A stretch of 37,604 nucleotides of DNA from Hyphomicrobiales bacterium. Lineage in GTDB: Bacteria > Pseudomonadota > Alphaproteobacteria > Rhizobiales > Beijerinckiaceae. Below are positions 1-7,990 of this stretch, piece after piece. The number at the start of each line of letters is the position of its first letter. Position 1 is the first letter of the stretch. The DNA lies in the NCBI GenBank assembly GCA_027489835.1, contig JAIXZF010000083.1, forward strand, positions 1-37,604, given 5' to 3'. The notes under the pieces are model-generated. The model worked only from the letters and a program-made list of their open reading frames with translations, had not been told where the DNA came from and made no database searches. A program made the translations under genes and the position numbers.

Positions 1-1023
1 CTCGAAGCCCTTGAGCTCGTGCGCCAGCAGGGGCCGGCGGAACAGGTCCCGCGTTTCGGTGGTGACTCGCCTCAGCCCCGGCGTGGCGCGGGCGGCGCGG
101 TCCAGCGCTGCAAGGGACGCCGCGTCGCTCTCGACCGCGTGGACCTCGGCCGCCTCGGCCAGCCTGAGCGCGAAGGGCCCCGAGCCCGCGAACAGGTCGG
201 CCACGCGGCGCGCGCCGGCGGCCGCCTCGACCGCGAGGCGCGCCAGGAGGGCCTCGCCCTCGATGGTGGGCTGGAGAAAGCCGCCGGGCGGCGTGCTCAC
301 ACGCGCCTTGCCCATGGGCTGCGCCGGCTCGCGGCGCGTGACGATGACGTCGCCATGGATGGAAAGCCGGGCAAGGTCGAGCTCCGCCGCCAGCCGCGTG
401 AGCGCGAGGCGCTGACGATCGGTGGGCGGGCCGTTGCCGCGGATGTCGACATCGAGGCCGCCTTCGGTGGCCGTCAAAAGGATGGTGAGCGGCTTGCCGG
501 AAGATGCCAGAGCCGTGGCCAGCGCCTTGGCGATGGGCGGTGCACTCGCCAGCGAGGGCGCGAGGATGGGGCAGGCCGGCACCTCGACCAGCTCATGGCT
601 GCGCGCGCGCATGAAGCCCGCCACCGCCTCGCCATCCTTGCGGCGGCCATGCAGGGTGACGCGCCGGCGCCCAGCGCCATGGCCGTCCAGCAGTGGCGCG
701 ATTTCGGCGGCGAGGCCGGCGCGCGCCAGCGTCTCGACCACGATGCTCCGCTTCCAGGCGGCATAAGGGCCGGCGGCCAGATGCTGCATGGCGCAGCCGC
801 CGCAGCTTCCGAACAACGGGCAGATGGGCGCGATGCGGTCTGCCGAGGGCTCGGCGATGCCGACCAGCGCCACATGCTCGCCCTGCCCCGCGATCTCGGC
901 CCGCTCGCCCGGCAGCGCGCCAGGCACGAAGACCTGGCTGCCTTCCGACAGCCCGATGCCGTCACCGCGCGCGCCGAGGCGTTCGATGGCGATGCTGCGG
1001 GTCTCGGCGCCGGCTTCGGTCAC
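1..1023 (-). CDS. 23S rRNA (uracil-C5)-methyltransferase, RlmD/TrmA family (3' end cut off by window)
   Basis: SAM-dependent RNA m5U methyltransferase; 341 codons are present and the C-terminus lies outside the left edge. The start is the GTG at 1023-1021; the same frame upstream reaches a stop near 1066-1068 with no other start. A short TRAM-like N-terminal region (residues 1-60) is followed by the iron-sulfur cluster cysteines of this family at about 68, 74 and 77 (CPLFGSCGGCAMQH), with a later Cys in VPACPI. The SAM motif I is DLFAGSGPFALRLA near residue 275. The protein is cut just before the expected DPPR motif and catalytic Cys. Seen: Fe-S motif and SAM loop. Inferred: uracil methylation of 23S rRNA. 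The exact target (U747 or U1939 type) cannot be told. It is divergent from the cysteine-synthase-like gene, about 95 bp away. Confidence 0.88.
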   Translation of the reverse strand, partial: MTEAGAETRSIAIERLGARGDGIGLSEGSQVFVPGALPGERAEIAGQGEHVALVGIAEPSADRIAPICPLFGSCGGCAMQHLAAGPYAAWKRSIVVETLARAGLAAEIAPLLDGHGAGRRRVTLHGRRKDGEAVAGFMRARSHELVEVPACPILAPSLASAPPIAKALATALASSGKPLTILLTATEGGLDVDIRGNGPPTDRQRLALTRLAAELDLARLSIHGDVIVTRREPAQPMGKARVSTPPGGFLQPTIEGEALLARLAVEAAAGARRVADLFAGSGPFALRLAEAAEVHAVESDAASLAALDRAARATPGLRRVTTETRDLFRRPLLAHELKGFE

Positions 1024-1118
1024 GACGTGCTTTCGGGATGTGGGTGACGGGTCAGGGCATTTCGCCTATCAGGTTCGGCGGCTCATCGGAACGCCCGAAA
1101 CGCAAGGATATGACCGCC

Positions 1119-2168
1119 ATGACGATCCGCCCCGGAGTGATCGAAGCCATCGGCAACACACCGCTGATCGCGCTCCGGCAAGCCTCCGAGCTGACCGGCT
1201 GCCGCATCCTCGGCAAGGCGGAGTTCATGAATCCCGGCCAATCGGTCAAGGACCGCGCGGCGCTCGCCATCATCCGCGACGCCGAGGCGCGGGGCGCACT
1301 CAGGCCCGGCGGGGTCATCGTCGAAGGCACGGCAGGCAACACCGGCATCGGGCTCGCCCTGGTCGGTAACGCGCTCGGCTACCGCACGGTGATCGTGATC
1401 CCGAACTCGCAGAGCCAGGAGAAGAAGGACATGATCCGCCTGGCCGGCGCCGAGCTGATCGAGGTGCCGCCGGCGCCCTTCTCGAACCCGAACAATTACG
1501 TGCGCGTGTCGGGCCGCCTCGCCGAGGCGCTGGCCGCGGTCACGCCCGAAGGCGTGGTCTGGGCCAACCAGTTCGACAATGTGGCGAACCGCGAGGGCCA
1601 CGCCGCGACGACCGGGCCCGAAATCCTCGATCAGACCTCAGGCGAGATCGACGGCTTCATCTGCGCCGTCGGCACCGGCGGCACGCTCGCGGGCGTGGCC
1701 AAGGCCCTGCGCGCGGCAAGGCCAGGCGTCACCATCGGCCTTGCGGACCCGATGGGCGCAGCGCTCCATGCCTTCTACACGACGGGCACGCTCAAGGCGG
1801 AGGGCTCGTCGATCACGGAAGGCATCGGCCAGGGCCGCATCACCGCCAATCTCGACGGGTTCAAGCCCGACGTGTCCTTCCAGATCCCCGACGAGGAGGC
1901 CCTGCCCATCGCCTTCGATCTTCTGGAGCATGAGGGCCTGTGCGTCGGCGGCTCGGCCGCGGTGAACGTCGCCGGCGCGATCCGGCTGGCCCGGCATCTG
2001 GGACCGGGAAAAACCATCGTCACAATCCTGTGCGACCACGGCGCGCGCTATCAGTCGAAGCTGTTCAACGCGGAGTTCCTCCGCGGCAAGAACCTGCCCG
2101 CGCCGCCCTGGCTGGAGCGCAAGGGCGTCGCCACGCACGAGCTGGTGGGCCAGGTGCTGGCGGGCTGA
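1119..2168 (+). CDS. Cysteine synthase family PLP enzyme (CysK/CBS fold, divergent subfamily)
   Basis: A 349-aa beta-family PLP enzyme. The PLP lysine is K44 in NPGQSVKDRAA; the substrate loop is EGTAGNTGIGLA; the phosphate loop is VGTGGTLAGVA; the C-terminal Ser of the PLP pyridine pocket lies in CVGGSAAVNVAGA. Family knowledge: these enzymes make cysteine from O-acetylserine and sulfide, or carry out related beta-replacements. This one differs clearly from the other cysK here (3137-4126): it has TAGNTG rather than TSGNTG and a longer C-terminal part. It resembles the alphaproteobacterial/fungal-mitochondrial 'cysteine synthase 2' type. The start was placed at the second ATG because AAGGA (1104-1108) lies 10 nt upstream; the ATG at 1110 would leave only one base. 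It has its own promoter region and is convergent with the channel gene. The precise substrate is not proven. Confidence 0.85.
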   Translation: MTIRPGVIEAIGNTPLIALRQASELTGCRILGKAEFMNPGQSVKDRAALAIIRDAEARGALRPGGVIVEGTAGNTGIGLALVGNALGYRTVIVIPNSQSQEKKDMIRLAGAELIEVPPAPFSNPNNYVRVSGRLAEALAAVTPEGVVWANQFDNVANREGHAATTGPEILDQTSGEIDGFICAVGTGGTLAGVAKALRAARPGVTIGLADPMGAALHAFYTTGTLKAEGSSITEGIGQGRITANLDGFKPDVSFQIPDEEALPIAFDLLEHEGLCVGGSAAVNVAGAIRLARHLGPGKTIVTILCDHGARYQSKLFNAEFLRGKNLPAPPWLERKGVATHELVGQVLAG

Positions 2169-2169
2169 C

Positions 2170-2211
2170 GTTCCAACAGTCGAGCGCAGAATTCAGCCAA
2201 ACTGTTGGAAC
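2170..2211. terminator. 11-bp perfect inverted repeat between convergent genes (possible bidirectional terminator)
   Basis: GTTCCAACAGT (2170-2180) and ACTGTTGGAAC (2201-2211) pair perfectly around a 20-nt loop. The element starts two bases after the stop of the cysteine-synthase-like gene and ends six bases before the stop of the convergent channel gene. There is no T-tract on either side, so an intrinsic terminator is only one reading; an mRNA 3'-end stabiliser or a protein-binding palindrome is also possible. Confidence 0.45.
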
Positions 2212-2216
2212 TGGCG

Positions 2217-3011
2217 TTAGCCCTTCGCCATCTCGCCCCTGAGCGCCGCGACCTCGGAGCGGAGCGCCTTGAGTTCGGCGATGATGTCTTCCGCGCTGTG
2301 GGCCGGGTGCGTGATCTTCGGCGCCTCGCTGGCCGTGACCTCGTCGAGCGCGGTGACGACGACGCCGATGAACAGGTTGAGCACCATGAAGGCGCTCAGC
2401 ACCATGAAGAGCATGACGAAGACCCAGCCGAAGGCATGGCCCTTCTCGGCGAGCGGCTTGACGATGCCGTTGGACCAGTCATCGAAGGTCATCGACTGGA
2501 ACAGCGTGTACGCGGTCGTGCCGATCGAGCCGAACAGCTCGGGGTTGGTGTCGCCAAACAGCTTCGTGCCCATCACGGCGAAGACGTAATAGACCAGCAG
2601 CAGCAGGAGCCCGATCGAGCCCATGCCAGGCAGCGCGCCGATGAGGCCGGACACGACCTTGCGCAGCGAGGGCACGACCGTGATGAGGCGCAAGGCGCGC
2701 AGGACGCGGAGCGCGCGCAGCACCGACAGCGACTCCGATGTCGGCACCAGCGCGATGCCGATAACGAAGAGGTCGAACAGGCTCCACGGATCGCGGAAGA
2801 AGGCTGCGCGCTTGACGATCATGCGCGCCAGCAACTCCAGCACGAAGATGCCGAGGATGATGTGGTCGAGCCCGATCAGAAGCGGGCCCCAATCGGCCAT
2901 GATCGACTTCGAGGTTTCGAGGCCGAGCGTGATGGCGTTGACGATGATCAGGGCCATCACGATCCGCTCGGTGCGCGGATGGTTGACGATGCGGGCGAGA
3001 AGGTCGGTCAT
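2217..3011 (-). CDS. Voltage-gated cation channel, single-domain (NaChBac/BacNav type) with TFDDWSN filter
   Basis: A 264-aa one-domain 6-TM channel, expected to form tetramers in the inner membrane. S1 lies at about 16-32 and S2-S3 at about 43-90. S4 runs from about 96 with arginines every third position (R99, R102, R105, R108; LRALRVLRALRL). S5 is about 131-150, then the pore helix and selectivity filter T175-FDDWS-N181, S6 about 194-220, and a C-terminal helix with coiled-coil character (about 239-262). Family knowledge: BacNav channels carry TLESW-type filters; the engineered calcium-selective CavAb has TLDDWSD. The Asp-Asp pair here therefore suggests a divalent preference, which is inference. 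The start ATG at 3011 was chosen because S1 begins soon after it; upstream in-frame residues are Arg/Pro-rich and unlike a channel N-terminus. It lies between two cysteine-synthase genes with no evident functional link. Confidence 0.88.
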   Translation of the reverse strand: MTDLLARIVNHPRTERIVMALIIVNAITLGLETSKSIMADWGPLLIGLDHIILGIFVLELLARMIVKRAAFFRDPWSLFDLFVIGIALVPTSESLSVLRALRVLRALRLITVVPSLRKVVSGLIGALPGMGSIGLLLLLVYYVFAVMGTKLFGDTNPELFGSIGTTAYTLFQSMTFDDWSNGIVKPLAEKGHAFGWVFVMLFMVLSAFMVLNLFIGVVVTALDEVTASEAPKITHPAHSAEDIIAELKALRSEVAALRGEMAKG

Positions 3012-3073
3012 GCGGCATTCCAGATCGGCGTGGGCTCGGCGACGCATATCTGGCGGAGGCTGAAGGAAAGGCA

Positions 3074-3095
3074 ACGGCGGCCTGGGGGCCGCCGT
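3074..3095 (-). terminator. Rho-independent terminator candidate downstream of cysK
   Basis: A 9-bp perfect stem (ACGGCGGCC / GGCCGCCGT on the + strand) with a 4-nt loop. Read on the minus strand it is followed by TTGCCTTTCCTT, a T-rich tail. It lies about 40 nt past the cysK stop and before the channel gene, so it would end rrf2-cysK transcription. Confidence 0.6.
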
Positions 3096-3136
3096 CAAGG
3101 CATCAACAGCAATCCCGGCGCGAGGCGGGGTCGGCC

Positions 3137-4126
<990 letters not shown>

Positions 4127-4187
4127 GGCCATGCTCCTCAAAGCTTTGGATGGCCGCAGCTTTCCATATTTTACATCCAATGTCGAT

Positions 4188-4218
4188 AATTAAGTTAATT
4201 CACATTCTATATTGTGAA
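4188..4218. promoter_or_regulatory. AT-rich palindromic region upstream of cysK (candidate Rrf2 operator)
   Basis: Two inverted repeats sit in an AT island in otherwise GC-rich DNA. AATTAA-G-TTAATT (4188-4200) is a perfect 13-mer palindrome. TTCACA (4199-4204) and TGTGAA (4213-4218) pair around 8 bases and overlap the rrf2 stop codon. On the minus strand the first lies just upstream of a TAAAAT that could be the cysK -10 box. Sites of this type upstream of cysK next to an Rrf2 gene suggest an operator. The protein that binds is inferred, not seen. Confidence 0.45.
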
Positions 4219-4659
4219 ATCTGCGGCGAGCGCTCCGTCGCCGAAGACCTGCCGGGTCTCGGCGGCCTGGCACAGATCTTCGACGGTGATGCCGTCGAGC
4301 CGGGCGAGGAAGGCCTCGCCTGCGGCCTTGACCTCGGGGCCGACGATCTGGTCCACCAGCTTCGAATGCGGCAATGGCGGCAGATCGTCCTCGCCGGTGG
4401 CGGACATTGCGGCCCGGACGACATCGCCCGCCGTCACGCGGCGGCGCTCGCGTGCGAGTTCATAGCCGCCCCGCGGCCCACGAAGGCCCTTGAGGATGCC
4501 GTGGCGCACCAGAGCCTGGAGCACCGTCTCGAGATGCCTCGGCGGCAGGTCATGCCGGGCCGCCAGCATCTTGGCCGAAACGGGCTGGGGGCGCGCATGC
4601 AGGGCGATGTCGACGACGGCGGCGATCGACAGCAGGCTGCGGCGGGACAACAGGATCAT
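4207..4659 (-). CDS. Rrf2-family transcriptional regulator (CymR-like, no Fe-S cysteines)
   Basis: A 150-aa winged-helix regulator. The N-terminal HTH covers about residues 5-70, with the family's recognition region MLAARHDLPPRHLETVLQALVRHGILKGLRGPRGGYELAR here split as MLAARHDLPPRHLETVLQ followed by GLRGPRGGYELA. IscR and NsrR carry three clustered Cys ligands; this protein has only one Cys (near residue 131), so it probably holds no iron-sulfur cluster. In that it resembles CymR, which in Firmicutes represses cysteine genes and senses sulfur status through contact with CysK. The cysK gene directly downstream fits such a role, but that is inference. The gene lies 45 bp after the dut stop, on the same strand, so it may be read from the dut side or from its own promoter. 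Confidence 0.85.
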   Translation of the reverse strand: MILLSRRSLLSIAAVVDIALHARPQPVSAKMLAARHDLPPRHLETVLQALVRHGILKGLRGPRGGYELARERRRVTAGDVVRAAMSATGEDDLPPLPHSKLVDQIVGPEVKAAGEAFLARLDGITVEDLCQAAETRQVFGDGALAADFTI

Positions 4660-4704
4660 GACGTCTCAATTCCCTCGACAGATGTTCGGTCCGGGATCGA
4701 GATC

Positions 4705-5190
4705 TCAGAAGCGAGCGCCCTTCCCGGTCGAGCCGAAGCCGCCCGTGCCGCGTTCCGTGCCGGTCAGGTCGTCGACATCGACCGGCATGGCCCGCGCCAC
4801 CGGCGCCACGACGAGCTGGGCGATCCTGTCCCCCCGGCGGAGCGTGAACGGCTCCTGTCCGAGATTGATGAGGATCACGCCGATCTCGCCGCGATAATCC
4901 GCATCGATGGTGCCGGGGCTGTTGAGGACGGTGACACCGTGCTTCAATGCCAGACCGGACCGCGGTCGGATTTGCGCTTCAAATCCCCGTGATAACTGGA
5001 GCGCGATGCCGGTCGGGACAAGGCCCCTTTCCCCCGCTTCGAGCGTGAATTCGGACCCTTCGGGCAGCGCGGCCATCAGGTCGAGTCCGGCGGCGTCTGC
5101 CGTCGCATAGGCCGGCAGCGGCAGATCGCGGCCATGGCCCAGCCTGAGGATGGGCAAGGCAAGGGCGCCGGGCGGGCCTTCGGGCGGCAT
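4705..5190 (-). CDS. dut: dUTP diphosphatase (dUTPase), trimeric type
   Basis: A 161-aa cytoplasmic enzyme hydrolysing dUTP to dUMP and pyrophosphate; it keeps uracil out of DNA and feeds dTMP synthesis. All five motifs of the trimeric family are readable in order: I YATADAAGLDL, II PRSGLALKHG, III SPGTIDADYRGEIGV, IV RGDRIAQLVV, and the Gly-rich motif V RGTGGFGSTG at the C-terminus. The start ATG (5190) overlaps the coaBC stop as TGATG, so translation is coupled; longer in-frame readings run into coaBC and are rejected. The coaBC-dut pairing is common in Proteobacteria. Confidence 0.95.
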   Translation of the reverse strand: MPPEGPPGALALPILRLGHGRDLPLPAYATADAAGLDLMAALPEGSEFTLEAGERGLVPTGIALQLSRGFEAQIRPRSGLALKHGVTVLNSPGTIDADYRGEIGVILINLGQEPFTLRRGDRIAQLVVAPVARAMPVDVDDLTGTERGTGGFGSTGKGARF

Positions 5191-6419
5191 CAGGTCCAGT
5201 CCGCGCCCAAGGCCGCGAGATGGGCGATGAGCCGCGCCGCCACCTCGTCCTTGCTCATGACCGGCCAGGACACGACGCCGGAGGACGAGACCAGATGGAC
5301 GGCATTGGCCTCCGAGCCCATGACGCCGCCAGCGATGCCGGAGCCCGACAGGCTGACATCGTTGGCGACGATGAGGTCGCAACCCTTGCGGGCGAGCTTG
5401 GCGGTGGCATGCTCCGCCAGCTTCTCCGTCTCGGCCGCGAAGCCCACAACCAGCGCCGGGCGGCCCGAGCCGCGCCGTGCGATCGTCGCCAGAATGTCGG
5501 GGTTCTCGACGAGCGACAGCGCGGGCGCGGCGCCGCTTCCCTTCTTGATCTTTCCGCCGGCCTCCGATGCGGCCCGCCAATCGGCAACGGCGGCGGCGAA
5601 GATGGCGATGTCGGCCGGCAGGGCGGCTTCCACCGCCGACAACATCTGGCGCGCCGTCTCGACGGGCACGAGCGTCACGCCGGCCGGCGCGGGAATGGCG
5701 ACAGGGCCGGACACGAGCGTGACGCGGGCGCCGGCGGCCGCGGCCGCCGCGGCGATGGCATGGCCCTGCTTGCCGGAGGAACGGTTGGCGATGTAGCGCA
5801 CCGGATCGATCGGCTCATGGGTGGGGCCGGAGGTGACGAGCACATGCCGGCCGGCCAGCGGCTTCGGCGCACCCTGCCCCACCAGCTCGGCCTCGATGGC
5901 GGCGGCGATCTCGGCCGGCTCGGCCATGCGGCCGGGGCCATATTCGCCGCACGCCATGTCGCCCTCGTTGGGGCCGACCATGGAGACGCCGTCGCCCTTC
6001 AGCACGGCGAGATTGCGCTGCGTGGCGGGATGGTTCCACATCCTGACGTTCATCGCGGGCGCGATCAGCACGCGCTTGTCAGTGGCGAGCAGCGTGGTCG
6101 CGGCGAGATCGCCCGCCTGCCCCTGCGCCATGCGGGCCATCAGGTCGGCGGTGGCGGGGGCCACGACCAGCAGATCGGCCGAGCGCGAGAGCTGGATATG
6201 GCCCATCTCGACCTCGTCGGTCAGCGAGAACAGGTCGTCATAGACCTTCTCGCCCGAAAGGGCTGCGACCGAGAGCGGCGTGACGAACTGCGTCGCGGCC
6301 TTCGTCAGGATGCAGCGCACGCCGGCGCCGCGCTTCTTCAACTCGCGGATCAGTTCCAGCGATTTGTAGGCCGCGATGCCGCCGCCGATGATGAGCAGGA
6401 TGGTCTTGCCGTGGAGCAT
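5190..6419 (-). CDS. coaBC: Bifunctional phosphopantothenoylcysteine decarboxylase / phosphopantothenate-cysteine ligase
   Basis: A 409-aa two-domain enzyme for steps 2 and 3 of coenzyme A synthesis. The N-terminal FMN-dependent CoaC domain (about 1-185) has the active-site His in MGHIQLSR (H74), the PAMNVRMW substrate clamp (N124) and the flexible-flap Cys in MACGEYGPGRM (C157). The C-terminal CoaB domain (about 190-409) begins GRHVLVTSGPTHEPIDPVR and has the Ser-rich NRSSGKQGHAIA loop of the nucleotide-binding fold. The length is typical. It is followed without a gap by dut (1-nt overlap) and preceded by amn 49 bp upstream. Confidence 0.95.
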   Translation of the reverse strand: MLHGKTILLIIGGGIAAYKSLELIRELKKRGAGVRCILTKAATQFVTPLSVAALSGEKVYDDLFSLTDEVEMGHIQLSRSADLLVVAPATADLMARMAQGQAGDLAATTLLATDKRVLIAPAMNVRMWNHPATQRNLAVLKGDGVSMVGPNEGDMACGEYGPGRMAEPAEIAAAIEAELVGQGAPKPLAGRHVLVTSGPTHEPIDPVRYIANRSSGKQGHAIAAAAAAAGARVTLVSGPVAIPAPAGVTLVPVETARQMLSAVEAALPADIAIFAAAVADWRAASEAGGKIKKGSGAAPALSLVENPDILATIARRGSGRPALVVGFAAETEKLAEHATAKLARKGCDLIVANDVSLSGSGIAGGVMGSEANAVHLVSSSGVVSWPVMSKDEVAARLIAHLAALGADWT

Positions 6420-6468
6420 CGCGTCCGCCTTGGTCCTTACGCCCCGGTCCCGGCGCGCGGCCCTTCTA

Positions 6469-7941
6469 TCACCGGAAGGGCGGCTCGTCGAAGGAGCGCA
6501 GCTTGCGCGAGTGGATGCTGGTGCCTGCCTGCTTCATCAGTTCCACCGTCTCGATGCCGATCTTCAGGTGCTCGTTAACCGCGCGCTCGTAGAAGGCGTT
6601 GGCGGCGCCCGGCAGCTTGATCTCGCCATGGAGCGGCTTGTCGGAGACGCAGAGCAGCGTGCCGTAGGGCACGCGCAGCCTGTAGCCCTGCGCTGCGATG
6701 GTGCCCGATTCCATGTCGACCGCGATGGCGCGCGACTGGTTGATGCGCTTGCGGGCCGGGGTCCATTGCAGCTCCCAGTTCCGGTCGTCGAAGGTGACGA
6801 CGGTGCCGGTGCGCAGGCGGTTCTTGAGCGCGTCGCCGCTCTCGCCCGTGACCTTGGCCGCCGCCTGCTGCAGCGCGATCTGCACCTCCGCCAGCGCGGG
6901 GATCGGGATTTCGGGGGGCAACAGGTCGTTGAGGATGCGGTCCTGCCGGAAGTAGGCATGGGCCAGCACATAGTCGCCGATGACCTGGGCCTGCCGCAGC
7001 CCGCCGCAATGGCCGATCATCAGCCAGGCATTGGGCCTGAGCACGGCCAGATGGTCTGTGATGTTCTTGGCGTTGGAGGGGCCCACGCCGATGTTGACCA
7101 GCGTGATGCCCTGCCCGTTCTTGCGCACCAGATGATAGGCCGGCATCTGGAAACGGTGCCAGGGCGCGGCGGCGAGGCGCGCGACGGCGGATTCATCCGC
7201 CGAGCGCGCGTCGATGGACAGCCCGCCCGGCGCCACCAGCTTCTCGGCCTCGCCCGCGCGGATGGCCTCGATGCCGTGGCGCACGAACTGGTCGACATAG
7301 CGGTGATAGTTGGTGAGAAGGATCCAGTGCTGGACGCTGCGCCAGTCCGTTCCAGTATAGTGGACGAGGCGGCGCAGCGAGTAATCGGTGCGCACCGCGT
7401 CGAACAGGCTGAGCGGCCTGGGGCCGGGCCCGCTCAAATCGAACAGGCCGTCGGCGATTTCGTCGCCGATGGAGGAGAGCAGCGGCACGGGGAAGTGCTG
7501 CGCGAGCTCCGCCGCCGTGACCCCGCCGCGCGCCAGCTCGTCGCCGCCCTGGAGGGCGTAGGGATAGGGGATTTCCTGGGTGGAGATGCCGACCTCGACG
7601 ACCGCGCCGTAATCGCGCATCAGCGGAGTGAGCTGGTCGAGCAGGTAGTCGCGGAACTCGAGCGGGTGCGTGACGGTCGTGGCATAGACCCCCGGCGCCG
7701 CGAACTTGGCATAGGCCCGTCGCGACTTGCCGGGCAGGCGATCGGGCTCGTAGGTGACCCGAAGCTCTGGGTAGCGGAAGCGCGCGCGCTGCTCGGGCGT
7801 GGGGACCACCCGGTCATCGAGATAGGCGTCCAGCGCCTTCCTGATGGCGCTCGTGGCCTTCTCGTAGAGTTCCTGAAGCCTGTCCACCGCCTCCTCGGCG
7901 GATGCGACAGCGTGGTGGTGATGGATTTTATGCTCTGTCAT
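6469..7941 (-). CDS. amn: AMP nucleosidase
   Basis: A 490-aa enzyme that splits AMP into adenine and ribose-5-phosphate, adjusting adenylate pools. An N-terminal AMN-specific domain (to about residue 180) is followed by a phosphorylase-fold catalytic domain. Readable signatures are LVNIGVGPSNAKNITDHLAV, MIGHCGGLRQAQVIGDYVL and the late AVDMESGTIAAQGYR, where the Glu is the nucleobase/ribose-contact residue of this superfamily. The His-rich start (EHKIHHHH) is native, not a tag. Length matches the family (about 480-490). It sits between ubiB and coaBC on the same strand with gaps of 49 bp on both sides. Confidence 0.93.
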   Translation of the reverse strand: MTEHKIHHHHAVASAEEAVDRLQELYEKATSAIRKALDAYLDDRVVPTPEQRARFRYPELRVTYEPDRLPGKSRRAYAKFAAPGVYATTVTHPLEFRDYLLDQLTPLMRDYGAVVEVGISTQEIPYPYALQGGDELARGGVTAAELAQHFPVPLLSSIGDEIADGLFDLSGPGPRPLSLFDAVRTDYSLRRLVHYTGTDWRSVQHWILLTNYHRYVDQFVRHGIEAIRAGEAEKLVAPGGLSIDARSADESAVARLAAAPWHRFQMPAYHLVRKNGQGITLVNIGVGPSNAKNITDHLAVLRPNAWLMIGHCGGLRQAQVIGDYVLAHAYFRQDRILNDLLPPEIPIPALAEVQIALQQAAAKVTGESGDALKNRLRTGTVVTFDDRNWELQWTPARKRINQSRAIAVDMESGTIAAQGYRLRVPYGTLLCVSDKPLHGEIKLPGAANAFYERAVNEHLKIGIETVELMKQAGTSIHSRKLRSFDEPPFR

Positions 7942-7990
7942 GGCCCAGATAAGCCGAAGCCCATGTCTCTGGCAACCGGTGCGCGCGCCG

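Noticed and set aside
693..1118. Upstream extension of the cysteine-synthase-like protein by 142 residues
   Set aside because: It is Arg-rich and antisense to the RNA methyltransferase gene; the internal ATG at 1119 has a proper ribosome site.
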